Shown here one piece after another: positions 32,892 through 39,498 of a DNA stretch of 39,498 nt. Under the pieces are notes generated by a model. That model was not told the origin of the DNA and ran no database searches. It was given only the letters and a program-made list of their open reading frames with translations. The position numbers and the translations under genes are program-made. How positions within the stretch are numbered: the first letter of the stretch is position 1; each line of letters opens with the position of its first letter. Source of the stretch: Comamonadaceae bacterium (GTDB taxonomy: Bacteria > Pseudomonadota > Gammaproteobacteria > Burkholderiales > Burkholderiaceae_C); contig CANFOQ010000026.1 in NCBI GenBank assembly GCA_947448745.1, positions 1 to 39,498 of the forward strand, written 5' to 3'.

Positions 32892-33656
32892 ATGTCAAAC
32901 AAAAAAGTCTGCTTGGTCATCGGTGCGGGCGATGCAACTGGAGGCGCTGTTGCCAAGCGATTTGCCCGCGAAGGTTACGTTGCATGTGTGACCCGCAGAA
33001 CCCTGGATAAATTGCAGCCTTTGCTTGACGACATTCGCAAAGCAGGCGATGTTGCACATGGGTTTGCCTCTGATGCTCGAAAAGAAGATGAAGTCATCTC
33101 ACTCATAGACCATATTGAATCAAGTATCGGACCCATTGAAGTGTTTGTTTTCAATATTGGTGCCAACTCGCCAAATAGCATCTTGACTGAGACGGCCAGA
33201 CGCTATACAAAAATGTGGGAAATGGCTTGTTTGGCGGGTTTTTTGAATGGACGAGAGGTCGCCAAACGAATGGTGGCCAGAGCGAACGATACTGACCAGG
33301 AAACAAAAGGAATCGCTCATCGTGGAACCATTATTTTCACAGGAGCCACTGCTTCTTTGAGAGGCAGTGCCAACTTTGCAGGATTTTCCGGCGGCAAAAT
33401 GGCCTTGCGTGGACTAGCCCAAAGCATGGCCCGCGAGTTGGGCCCAATGGGTATCCACGTGGCACATACCATCATTGATGGAGCGATTGATACTGAATTC
33501 ATTCGCACCCTTTTTCCAGACAAGTACGCATTGAAAGAACAGGGCGGCATTTTGAATCCAGACCATATTGCAGATGCTTATTGGATGTTGCACCAACAAC
33601 CCAGAGACGCTTGGACACACGAACTCGATTTGCGACCCTACATGGAAAAATTTTGA
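32892..33656 (+). CDS. Short-chain dehydrogenase/reductase (SDR) family protein lacking the catalytic tyrosine
   Basis: The 254-residue Rossmann protein has the cofactor motif VIGAGDATGGAVAKRFAREG and FVFNIGANSP. The YxxxK catalytic site reads FSGGK (in FAGFSGGKMALRGLAQSMARELGP), so tyrosine is replaced by phenylalanine while lysine is kept. This is a known SDR subgroup with DGAIDTEFIR near the C terminus, whose reactions are not well defined. The ATG at 32892 is preceded by AAGGGG. It is 19 bases before an isomerase-like gene, likely one operon. Confidence 0.85.
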   Translation: MSNKKVCLVIGAGDATGGAVAKRFAREGYVACVTRRTLDKLQPLLDDIRKAGDVAHGFASDARKEDEVISLIDHIESSIGPIEVFVFNIGANSPNSILTETARRYTKMWEMACLAGFLNGREVAKRMVARANDTDQETKGIAHRGTIIFTGATASLRGSANFAGFSGGKMALRGLAQSMARELGPMGIHVAHTIIDGAIDTEFIRTLFPDKYALKEQGGILNPDHIADAYWMLHQQPRDAWTHELDLRPYMEKF

Positions 33657-33675
33657 AAATGCGAAGGAATAAATC

Positions 33676-34269
33676 ATGACAAAAACATTTGAGTACTACT
33701 TTGACTTCGGCAGCCTAGCCACTTATTTGGCACACACACAAATGGACAAGATAAGGGCTGAAACTGGAGCCCAACCCATTTACCTTCCAATGCTGTTGGG
33801 CGCTGTTTTCAAGGCCACAGGCAATGTTTCGCCAGTGAGTGTTCCCGCCAAGGGCAAGTACATCTTTGTGGACTTCAAACGGTTTGCTGACAGCTATGGC
33901 GTCCCTTTGAACAACAACCCCTTCTTTCCCATCATCACCACAACCCTGATGCGCATGTTGACCGGTTTGCAGATGCGTTCTGATGCGCGTATGCATGAAT
34001 TCATGGACGTGATTTTTAAAGCCATCTGGGTTGATGCGCTGAATCTCAACGACCCAGAGGTTGTCGAGCGGGTCTTGCAAGAGGCGAACTTTGACGCTGC
34101 AGCGTTATTGCATTTGGCCAATGCGCAAGAAACCAAAGACAGGCTCAAGGATGTCACGACGCAGGCAGTTGAGCGGGGCGTGTTTGGTGCCCCCACCTTT
34201 TTTGTGGGTGAGCAGATGTTTTGGGGACAAGATCGCATCGAGCAGTTGAAGGCTGCTCTAAAGAGTTAA
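33676..34269 (+). CDS. 2-Hydroxychromene-2-carboxylate isomerase family protein (DsbA-like, GST kappa)
   Basis: The 197-residue protein has the family start FEYYFDFGSLATYLAHTQ, PIYLPMLLGAVFKATGN and the cis-proline segment AVERGVFGAPTFFVGEQMFWGQDRIEQL. The usual serine of DFxSP is present in altered form (DFGSLATY). These glutathione-dependent isomerases act in naphthalene and related degradation, but many members work on unknown compounds. It follows the SDR by 19 bases and converges with the OYE-family gene, suggesting a small redox cluster. Confidence 0.88.
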   Translation: MTKTFEYYFDFGSLATYLAHTQMDKIRAETGAQPIYLPMLLGAVFKATGNVSPVSVPAKGKYIFVDFKRFADSYGVPLNNNPFFPIITTTLMRMLTGLQMRSDARMHEFMDVIFKAIWVDALNLNDPEVVERVLQEANFDAAALLHLANAQETKDRLKDVTTQAVERGVFGAPTFFVGEQMFWGQDRIEQLKAALKS

Positions 34270-34300
34270 GCGTTCTCCCCGCTTCCCAAAGACTTGTGCA

Positions 34301-35554
34301 TCAAGCCCGCATGCGTTTGGTTTGATACGTTCCCCAGCCACTTTTCAAAATGGACGCGAGGAAGGCCCACAGACCACTTTCATTTGGTTGTGGATGCTTT
34401 CCAGTTGCGATGCGCTTCAACTGTCGGGCATACCAAAGAATTTCCATCACCCCCATCTTGTCGATGGGTTTGATGCCTGTTGTGATGGTTCGCACTTGGT
34501 GCTTGGGGTCCTGTCCTGCCAGCAGAGACTTCGGTGCATCGGGTTCGATGGCCAACAAACGAGCCAAGCCAATCAAATCCACAGCGCCAGTTTGAATGGC
34601 CTGGTTCATGCCCGCCAAGCTTCTGAAGCCACCGGTGAGCATCAAAGGCACTTTCACTGACGCGCGAATCTTTTCTGCAAAATCCAAGAAATAGGCTTCA
34701 CGAGCCAAGGTGGAGGCGCGATGGGGCATCTTGACCGCGCCACTCATGGCAGGTGCTTCGTAGGTGCCACCGGATATTTCGATGAAATCAATGCCAGCGT
34801 TTGCCAAGGCTTGAATCGTTTCCAAGGATTCTTCTTCTGACAGGCCACCTTTTTGAAAGTCGGCTGAATTGAGTTTGATGGCGATGGGGAATGAAGGCCC
34901 CACATGCTGCCGAATGGAGGCATACACCGCCAAGACGAAACGGCGCCGGTTTTCAGCGCTGCCGCCCCATTCATCGGTGCGTTGGTTGTGGTGCGGGGAT
35001 AAGAATTGACTCACCATGTAACCGTGCGCCCCGTGAATTTGAACGCCACTGAAGCCTGCCTTTTGGCAAATGGCAGCGCTGCGCCCAAAGCGTTCAATGA
35101 TTTCCAAAATATCAGCTGTGGTGGCTTCACGCGGCGTATCGAAAAATGCCGCCATGTCTTGTCGGAAGGGCACCGCAGAAGGCGAAAGATTGAATGTGTT
35201 CAAACCTTTGGGGGACTGCTTGCCCGGGTGGTTCAACTGCGCCCACAAGGTCGAACCTTGTGAGGTGACAACGTTTGCCCATTGCTTCAACAACTCGAAG
35301 TCGGTTTCATCTTCAATCACCACATTGCCAGGCTCACCCAGTGCGCGTCGATCGATCATCACATTGCCCGTGATGAGCATGCCAATGCCTGACGCGGCCC
35401 AGCGGCGATAGAGCTCGACCAACAAAGGGGTAGGGTGGTTGTCGTAGGTGGCAAGGGCTTCACTCATGGCCGATTTGGCCAGGCGGTTGGGCAATACCAT
35501 GCCGCTTGGTAAGGTGAAGGCTTGATTCAGTAGGATCCAACTTGGATCATCCAT
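34301..35554 (-). CDS. NADH:flavin oxidoreductase (Old Yellow Enzyme family)
   Basis: The 417-residue FMN TIM-barrel enzyme has LPNRLAKSAMSEALAT near the start, LWAQLNHPGKQSP, the active-site HGAHGYMVSQFLSPHHNQRTDEWGGSAENRRRF and the phosphate-binding MLTGGFRSLAGM and DLIGLARLLA. It reduces activated C=C bonds of enones, nitro compounds or similar. The start at MDDPSW is chosen because it has AAGAG upstream and leaves room for the divergent LON gene; an ATG at 35596 would overlap that gene's start. No 4Fe-4S-domain extension is present. Confidence 0.92.
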   Translation of the reverse strand: MDDPSWILLNQAFTLPSGMVLPNRLAKSAMSEALATYDNHPTPLLVELYRRWAASGIGMLITGNVMIDRRALGEPGNVVIEDETDFELLKQWANVVTSQGSTLWAQLNHPGKQSPKGLNTFNLSPSAVPFRQDMAAFFDTPREATTADILEIIERFGRSAAICQKAGFSGVQIHGAHGYMVSQFLSPHHNQRTDEWGGSAENRRRFVLAVYASIRQHVGPSFPIAIKLNSADFQKGGLSEEESLETIQALANAGIDFIEISGGTYEAPAMSGAVKMPHRASTLAREAYFLDFAEKIRASVKVPLMLTGGFRSLAGMNQAIQTGAVDLIGLARLLAIEPDAPKSLLAGQDPKHQVRTITTGIKPIDKMGVMEILWYARQLKRIATGKHPQPNESGLWAFLASILKSGWGTYQTKRMRA

Positions 35555-35594
35555 ATGCTCTTGTACATCTTTGTTTAAGTTTGTAGATTTCAAC

Positions 35595-36209
35595 ATGCTC
35601 CAAATTCCTCTTTTTCCGCTTTCGCATGGGCTATTTCCCGATGGCATGTTATCGCTTCAAATTTTTGAGGTCAGATATTTAAACCTGATCAAACGCTGCC
35701 ATCAAGAGCAACTGCCATTTGGGGTGGTGTGGCTTCAAAATGGCAGCGAGGTACAAGTGCCTGGAGAGACACCGCTGTTACATGGCTTCGGTTGCCATGC
35801 GCACATTCGCGAGTTTGAACAGGTGCAACCTAATTTGTTTCGTGTTGTGTGCCAAGGGGGACTTCGCTTTGCGTTGAACAACACCATGCCTGGACCCTTG
35901 GGTGTCTGGCAGGGCGATATCTCCCTGATGGAGCAAGACCCCGAAGTTGAAATTCCTGCACATCTAGCGCACCACGCAGGCCGTTTGGGCAAACTCATTG
36001 CAAGTGCGCAGCAGCAGGGTCAACTTCAACGACTGCCCATGTTTCAACCGTATTTTTTAGACCAGTGCGGCTGGGTGGCCAATCGCTATGCTGAAGCACT
36101 GGACATCAGCGCAGCTTTGCAAGTTCAACTCCTGTCCGAACTCAATCCTTTGAAGCGACTAGAACACGTCGATGCTTTGATGCGTCAAAGCGGGGATTCA
36201 TCAATCTGA
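35595..36209 (+). CDS. LON N-terminal substrate-binding domain protein
   Basis: The 204-residue protein is a stand-alone LON_substr_bdg (PUA-like) domain: MLQIPLFPLSHGLFPDGMLSLQIFEVRYLNLIKRCHQEQLPFGVVWL and a helical C terminus. It lacks the ATPase and protease parts of Lon. Such proteins are common in proteobacteria and may be chaperone-like or adaptor proteins. The ATG at 35595 gives the conserved N terminus; the frame extends upstream to 35571. The start lies only 41 bases from the divergent OYE start. Confidence 0.88.
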   Translation: MLQIPLFPLSHGLFPDGMLSLQIFEVRYLNLIKRCHQEQLPFGVVWLQNGSEVQVPGETPLLHGFGCHAHIREFEQVQPNLFRVVCQGGLRFALNNTMPGPLGVWQGDISLMEQDPEVEIPAHLAHHAGRLGKLIASAQQQGQLQRLPMFQPYFLDQCGWVANRYAEALDISAALQVQLLSELNPLKRLEHVDALMRQSGDSSI

Positions 36210-36352
36210 ATGCTGAGTGAATGGAAAAAGCACGTGCATTGCTGCATGGATCCTTTGTATGGGTCTTGAATTCAGAGACAAACACCGGCTTGGTGCAAAT
36301 GCCAGGCGTTAAAGTCACTCGCTTCATCTCAACGAAGCATCCAGGAAATCCC

Positions 36353-36745
36353 ATGCCCTCGACCCCAGAAGACAATCGCCGCAACGCGATGGCGTTCTAC
36401 GAAATGATGTTCAATGACTGCAAGCCGCGAGAGGCGGTCGAGAAATACGTTGGTGCCAGCTACACCCAGCACAACCCTCATGTCGCTGACGGCAAGGACT
36501 CATTCATCGAATACTTCGAGCGAATGGCGCGAGAGTACCCAGGGAAGGCGGTTAGCTTCAAGCGAACCGTGGCAGAAGGCAACTTGGTGGTGCTTCACTG
36601 TCATCAAGTTTGGCCCACCGATGCGAACAAGGACTGGGCAGGCATCGACATCTTCCGCTTCGATGAAGCCGGGAAAATCATTGAACACTGGGACGTTTTG
36701 CAAGTTGTCCCCGCCGAGGCCAGTCACGAGAACGGCATGTTTTAG
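36353..36745 (+). CDS. SnoaL-like (NTF2-fold) polyketide cyclase family protein
   Basis: The 130-residue protein has the SnoaL-like pattern: [50 protein letters not shown], then [39 protein letters not shown]. The histidine/aspartate pairs (QHNPH, EHWD) are conserved in this group of predicted aldol-condensation or isomerase-like proteins; the actual substrate is unknown. AGGA precedes the ATG at 36353. The frame upstream of it has no recognisable coding signal. It follows the LON gene by about 140 bases. Confidence 0.85.
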   Translation: MPSTPEDNRRNAMAFYEMMFNDCKPREAVEKYVGASYTQHNPHVADGKDSFIEYFERMAREYPGKAVSFKRTVAEGNLVVLHCHQVWPTDANKDWAGIDIFRFDEAGKIIEHWDVLQVVPAEASHENGMF

Positions 36746-36821
36746 CCAAGCCCCAAGCTTAGACCGCCCAAGCTTGTTGTCTTCTTGAATATTGATTCAT
36801 ACAGAAAAACTATGTCCATTT

Positions 36822-36986
36822 CTATGACGTGGAAGAAATGGTGTTCTTTGTTTCTTGAAGGGCTTCATTTGGGGAGGCTGTTGGCATGCACATCTTTTCA
36901 CCATCCCAAGTTTGGCCACACCAGCAAACGCCTTCTTCATTGATGATGCAGGTGCCGGTTCCACAGCATCTGGGGTCTTCAGTCAT
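36822..36986 (-). CDS. 54-residue cysteine-rich protein
   Basis: This short frame reads MTEDPRCCGTGTCIINEEG, then VCWCGQTWDGEKMCMP and a polar tail ending SSTS. Six cysteines (7, 8, 13, 21, 23, 33) within 27 residues suggest an iron-sulfur, zinc or disulfide centre. GGAG lies 5 bases before the ATG. The gene starts 24 bases after the stop of the DUF2805 gene on the same strand, so they form an operon. I recall similar small proteins in related bacteria but know no function; it is easily missed because of its size. Confidence 0.75.
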   Translation of the reverse strand: MTEDPRCCGTGTCIINEEGVCWCGQTWDGEKMCMPTASPNEALQETKNTISSTS

Positions 36987-37010
36987 GGGTGCTCCTTTTT
37001 TTTTGGAGGT

Positions 37011-37298
37011 TTAGCAATTGGCTCTTCGGTGATCTGCAATTTGCCGGTCATTGAATTTCATGGATGGATTTCTTAATGCGCGATGCTTGGTCGTTCGGCC
37101 CGCAACCCGCTTTCTCCACATGCTGAAAGACTGGGGTTTTAACGCTGAGCGCATGAGCCGGATGACTTCTGCTTCTGTGAGTCCGACGCGCTCTTTGATG
37201 GTCTCAAAGGTTGTTCGGTCTTCCCAAGCCATTTGAATCACATGGGAAATGTCGCCATCGGTTAAGGCCTTGTGCTTGATGAACTTGATGCCTGGCAT
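37011..37298 (-). CDS. DUF2805/TIGR03643 family protein
   Basis: The 95-residue protein has the family pattern DISHVIQMAWEDRTTFETIKERVGLTEAEVIRLMRSALKPQSFSMWRKRVAGRTTKHRAL, an all-helical, basic domain with a helix-turn-helix-like look. Function is unknown. The start at MPGIKFIK (37298) is chosen because conservation begins there; the open frame runs 141 bases further. It is the first gene of a pair with the cysteine-rich protein. Confidence 0.85.
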   Translation of the reverse strand: MPGIKFIKHKALTDGDISHVIQMAWEDRTTFETIKERVGLTEAEVIRLMRSALKPQSFSMWRKRVAGRTTKHRALRNPSMKFNDRQIADHRRANC

Positions 37299-37478
37299 GT
37301 TGAGTGGTGTTTGATGCTTGGAGTGCTTAGATGAATAAGTTATGAATAGATTTATTCGAGAGCATTGGCTGAATAATACAGGAAATGAAGAGCTTGTGCT
37401 AGATTTTGTAGATACCTGTTTATGTTTTGAATCAACCAAGGGGGAGTCAAGATGAAAAGCAGCTCTGAAGGAAAAAAG

Positions 37479-37664
37479 ATGAAAAAATTTCTAGTCGTAT
37501 CGATGGCTTTTGTCACATGCATGGCGTTTGCTCACAACTGCCCCAATGAAATCAAAGCCATTGATGCAAAGATGACAACTGCAAAACTGTCTGCTGCAGA
37601 TTCAGCGAAGGTCAAGGCAGGGCCTTTCCCCATCGCACCACGATTTCACGCTTGTCTCGGATGA
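37479..37664 (+). pseudogene. 5' part of a small periplasmic protein gene, truncated
   Basis: MKKFLVVSMAFVTCMAFA is a good signal peptide, followed by HNCPNEIKAIDAKMTTAKLSAADSAKVKA. Small secreted proteins of this kind usually continue after AKVK with LRAEGEALHKAGKH-like helices. Here the frame instead runs into GPFPIAPRFHACLG, which is antisense to the DUF427 fragment. The original 3' half is therefore missing from about 37618. The start may also be the ATG at 37452. Confidence 0.6.
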
Positions 37665-37794
37665 GTTCTGGTGGGCGCGGGAAGTCCCAAACTGACATTT
37701 GGCTTTGCTTCGGGACTTCAGCCAATGCAGGGCGGTTTTTGCCACGCCAACGCCATTGGGCTCGGGCCAGTTCCAACGCATCAGGATCATCCAT
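37612..37794 (-). pseudogene. 5' part of a DUF427-family gene, truncated
   Basis: MDDPDALELARAQWRWRGKNRPALAEVP is followed by SVWDFPRPPELI and EIVVRWG, the beginning of a DUF427 (NTP_transf_9) domain, which then ends abruptly with KALP and a stop. An AAGGAGG ribosome-binding site lies before the ATG at 37794, so this was a true gene start. The domain should continue for 60 or more residues. It meets the truncated secreted-protein gene tail to tail. Confidence 0.6.
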
Positions 37795-37870
37795 AGGCTT
37801 TGCCTCCTTCATTGCGCACCAATGGCATTTACTGCCATGACGATATCAAAAACGAGGATTTGACTCGTTC

Positions 37871-37929
37871 GACTCCACAAGAGGTGCCTCGAAAAGAGGA
37901 GGGCGGAAGTTCGACTCCATACTTGACAC
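37871..37929. repeat. About 59-bp imperfect repeat, left of the second DUF433/DUF5615 module
   Basis: GACTCCACAA at the start and AAGTTCGACTCCATA...GACAC at the end are shared, in the same order and at nearly the same spacing, with 38625-38683. TTCGACTCCA itself occurs twice in this copy, 42 bases apart. The middle is poorly conserved. Confidence 0.6.
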
Positions 37930-37963
37930 CCAACATCGAAGCCGTGCAATACAACGAGCAATG

Positions 37964-38003
37964 AAAAGCAGCACCCGGGCTCAAGGGTATTGAGGTTGCT
38001 TTT
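37964..38003. terminator. Imperfect hairpin with A- and T-flanks
   Basis: AAAAGCA (37964-37970) pairs with TGCTTTT (37997-38003), and inside it CTCAA pairs with TTGAG. The outer A/T run would give a U-tract in either direction. It lies in the 218-base gap upstream of the DUF433 gene. Confidence 0.4.
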
Positions 38004-38030
38004 ATCCCCCTGAGGAATTAACATTTATTC

Positions 38031-38252
38031 ATGATTGATTGGAACACTTGCCCTTCTGTAGAACTCAACCCCGAACTGGTCAGCGGAGCCTGGGTGTTTC
38101 GAGGCACCCGCGTTCCAGTTGTGGCCTTATTCGAAAATTTAGAAGACGGCGTCACCATCAACGAGTTTGTTGAACTATTTCCCGGTGTTGAGTTAATTCA
38201 TGCACGCAGCGTTTTAGAACATGCTGCTAAAAGTGCAATGGCTGTGCATTAG
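38031..38252 (+). CDS. DUF433-family antitoxin (second copy)
   Basis: The 73-residue protein reads MIDWNTCPSVELNPELVSGAWVFRGTRVPVVALFENLEDGVTINEFVELFPGVELIHARSVLEHAAK, the DUF433 pattern with GxWVFRGTRVPV and a C-terminal winged-helix-like part. It is only distantly similar to the copy at 17066, so it is not a recent duplicate. GAGGAA lies 13 bases before the ATG. Two bases separate its stop from the toxin start. Confidence 0.88.
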   Translation: MIDWNTCPSVELNPELVSGAWVFRGTRVPVVALFENLEDGVTINEFVELFPGVELIHARSVLEHAAKSAMAVH

Positions 38253-38254
38253 CC

Positions 38255-38575
38255 TTGAAAATTCTGTTTGATCAGGGAACACCGGTTCCATTAAGAAACC
38301 ACTTCTCATCACACCATGTGTCAACAGCTTATGAGCTGGGTTGGGCAACACTGAAGAATGGTGAACTTCTTGCTGCTGCAGAAAGTAAGGGGTTTGAAGT
38401 CTTTGTCACCACAGATACAAACCTTGCCTATCAGCAGAACTTATTCAACAGAAAAATTGCCTTTGTTGTTCTAAGTACAACCAGCTGGCCCCGCATTCAG
38501 AAAAGTGTCGCTGCAATCTTGAGTGCAATTGATACAGCCAGACCTAATTCATATCAAATTGTTTCAATAGATTAG
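38255..38575 (+). CDS. DUF5615 PIN-like toxin (second copy, intact)
   Basis: The 106-residue protein begins MKILFDQGTPVPLRNHF with a TTG start and contains GELLAAAESKGFEVFVTTDTNLAYQQNLFNRKIAFVVLST, the PIN-like/Mut7-C-type core with acidic residues at FDQ and TTDTN. No stop codons interrupt it, unlike the copy at 17281. The predicted activity is RNA cleavage, neutralised by the preceding DUF433 protein; this is inferred from the family. Confidence 0.85.
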   Translation: MKILFDQGTPVPLRNHFSSHHVSTAYELGWATLKNGELLAAAESKGFEVFVTTDTNLAYQQNLFNRKIAFVVLSTTSWPRIQKSVAAILSAIDTARPNSYQIVSID

Positions 38576-38624
38576 ATCTGGATGTTTTGATATTTGGCTC
38601 TTCAACCGGAAAAACTTAAAGCTT

Positions 38625-38683
38625 GACTCCACAACCAGCACTCGAACTGAAAAAGCCCAAAGTTCGACGCCATATTTAGACAC
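38625..38683. repeat. About 59-bp imperfect repeat, right of the second DUF433/DUF5615 module
   Basis: Partner of 37871-37929. It shares GACTCCACAA and AAGTTCGAC-CCATA-TT-GACAC with one indel. It starts 754 bases after the left copy, nearly the same spacing as the repeats around the first module (756). Confidence 0.6.
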
Positions 38684-38704
38684 ATGCCGATTTAGACATC
38701 GTTC

Positions 38705-39364
38705 TCAATCCACCAACAAATGACCCGTCTTGACTAATATGGTGCAACCTTCAACGCTAAAAGGTTTGTGTGCGCTCATGTGCGGACTGCGTAACCAATA
38801 ACCCTTGGGGTATCTTCCGTGTTCATCTTCGAAAACGCCATCAACAACCAATATTTCTTCACCTCCAAAATGTCTGTGAGGGTTGAAATAAGTACCTGGA
38901 GCCCAGCGGACTAAGGCTGTGTTGGTGGTGCCAAAAGTTGATAAAGGCATCACAGTGAGCCCTGGTACCAATCCTTGATGCCACTCAGCTGATTGAGTGT
39001 TGATGACTACTCGTACAGTGTCTGAGGGATCTTGGTATCTGAGTTTGACAAACAGCGTGCAACCTGTTTGAGTGAATGGCGTATGGCTAGAGCCGGGAGT
39101 ATTCTTGACGTAGGTTCCAGCAGGATATTGGCCATGTTCATCTTCAAACACGCCATCTAGAACCAGAAACTCTTCTCCCAGTTCATGTGGATGAGAGGTG
39201 AAACTGGAATTGGGCACATAACGAACCAAACTGGTTGCGCGCGCAACTTCATCACCATCTCGCTCCAGCATTTTTCGATCAATGCCATTCACAGGAGAGG
39301 GCGTCCAAGGCATGTCCGTGGTGTTAGCAATAACTCTGAGTTTTAAGTCTGTATGAATTTGCAT
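38705..39364 (-). CDS. Tandem ChrR-like cupin domain protein
   Basis: The 219-residue protein holds two homologous Cupin_7 domains. The first has RYVPNSSFTSHPHELGEEFLVLDGVFEDEHGQYPAGTYVKNTPGSSHTPF; the second has RWAPGTYFNPHRHFGGEEILVVDGVFEDEHGRYPKGYWLRSPHMSAHKPF. Each has the H-x-H...E...H metal ligands. The fold is that of the C-terminal domain of the anti-sigma factor ChrR, but the zinc-binding N-terminal anti-sigma domain is absent, so an enzyme or sensor role is more likely. The start at MQIHTDLK is chosen since conservation begins there. The 134 bases upstream to the window end show nothing I can call. Confidence 0.85.
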   Translation of the reverse strand: MQIHTDLKLRVIANTTDMPWTPSPVNGIDRKMLERDGDEVARATSLVRYVPNSSFTSHPHELGEEFLVLDGVFEDEHGQYPAGTYVKNTPGSSHTPFTQTGCTLFVKLRYQDPSDTVRVVINTQSAEWHQGLVPGLTVMPLSTFGTTNTALVRWAPGTYFNPHRHFGGEEILVVDGVFEDEHGRYPKGYWLRSPHMSAHKPFSVEGCTILVKTGHLLVD

Positions 39365-39498
39365 TGGGTCAATTGTGTATTCATTTACAGAGATTGAAAT
39401 ACACGATTCAGTACCCTTGACTGATGTGATCGAACGTGTAATGTACGTGCAATCACTCGATGAAATTTGAGGGCAAAAAGTCACCCAGAGGCCCTCAG

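Noticed and set aside
37868-37920. tRNA or tRNA fragment (TTCGACTCC resembles a T-loop)
   Set aside because: The bases around both TTCGACTCC sites do not form the 5-bp T-stem, and no anticodon or acceptor arms can be built.
1-39498. CRISPR arrays or phage structural genes
   Set aside because: No regularly spaced short repeats, cas genes, integrase, capsid or terminase reading frames were found on either strand.

Overview
The window (39,498 bases) is a gene-dense bacterial chromosome segment. It most likely comes from a betaproteobacterium of the order Burkholderiales, family Comamonadaceae, with a Limnohabitans- or Rhodoferax-like freshwater bacterium as the best guess. The reasons are a Bug/TctC-type solute-binding protein, a umuD-cho-umuC SOS cassette, an FeS-type (6-4) photolyase, a BciA-type chlorophyllide vinyl reductase that points to a (bacterio)chlorophyll-making relative, and the general codon style. 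The taxonomy is an inference; there is no rRNA gene in the window. No stretch longer than about 300 bases lacks a gene. No tRNA, rRNA, CRISPR array, complete insertion sequence or prophage was seen.

Left part (1-15,400). The tail of ahpC and all of ahpF (peroxide reduction) are followed by a hemerythrin-like protein and a secreted unknown on the minus strand. Next comes a three-gene ABC exporter (adaptor, permease, ATPase) with ATGA-coupled genes. Facing it is a minus-strand operon of a serine hydrolase, an APH/choline-kinase-like phosphotransferase and a divergent enolase paralog. A LexA-box-preceded SOS operon umuD-cho-umuC follows, then a tiny membrane protein, bciA and an EamA transporter.

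Middle (15,100-24,300). A WYL regulator operon borders a toxin-antitoxin-rich island at 16.6-19.0 kb. The island holds an AbrB-like antitoxin, a DUF433/DUF5615 pair whose toxin has two nonsense codons and which lies between 74-bp direct repeats, and an operon of an Xre/MbcA/ParS-nucleotidyltransferase fusion followed by a HEPN protein, preceded by three tandem 11-bp repeats. Then come a small unknown, a (6-4) photolyase, a SOUL heme-binding protein and an ergothioneine operon (egtB-egtD-DUF427).

Right part (24,300-39,498). Six minus-strand genes form a likely catabolic operon: FAD monooxygenase, ICL/PEP-mutase-family lyase, isochorismatase-family amidohydrolase, Asp/Glu racemase/maleate isomerase-family protein, Bug solute-binding protein and a Tat-exported molybdenum hydroxylase large subunit. 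The set resembles N-heteroaromatic (nicotinate-type) degradation but lacks a ring-opening dioxygenase. After it lie a putative secreted zincin, a DUF2306 membrane protein, an SDR, an HCCA-isomerase-like protein, an OYE-family reductase, a LON-domain protein and a SnoaL-like protein. A DUF2805 gene is followed by a 54-residue cysteine-rich protein. At about 37.62 kb two gene fragments meet tail to tail. A second, intact DUF433/DUF5615 pair with flanking imperfect repeats and a two-cupin protein close the window. The flanks of the toxin-antitoxin modules and the 37.6-kb junction look like sites of gene turnover.
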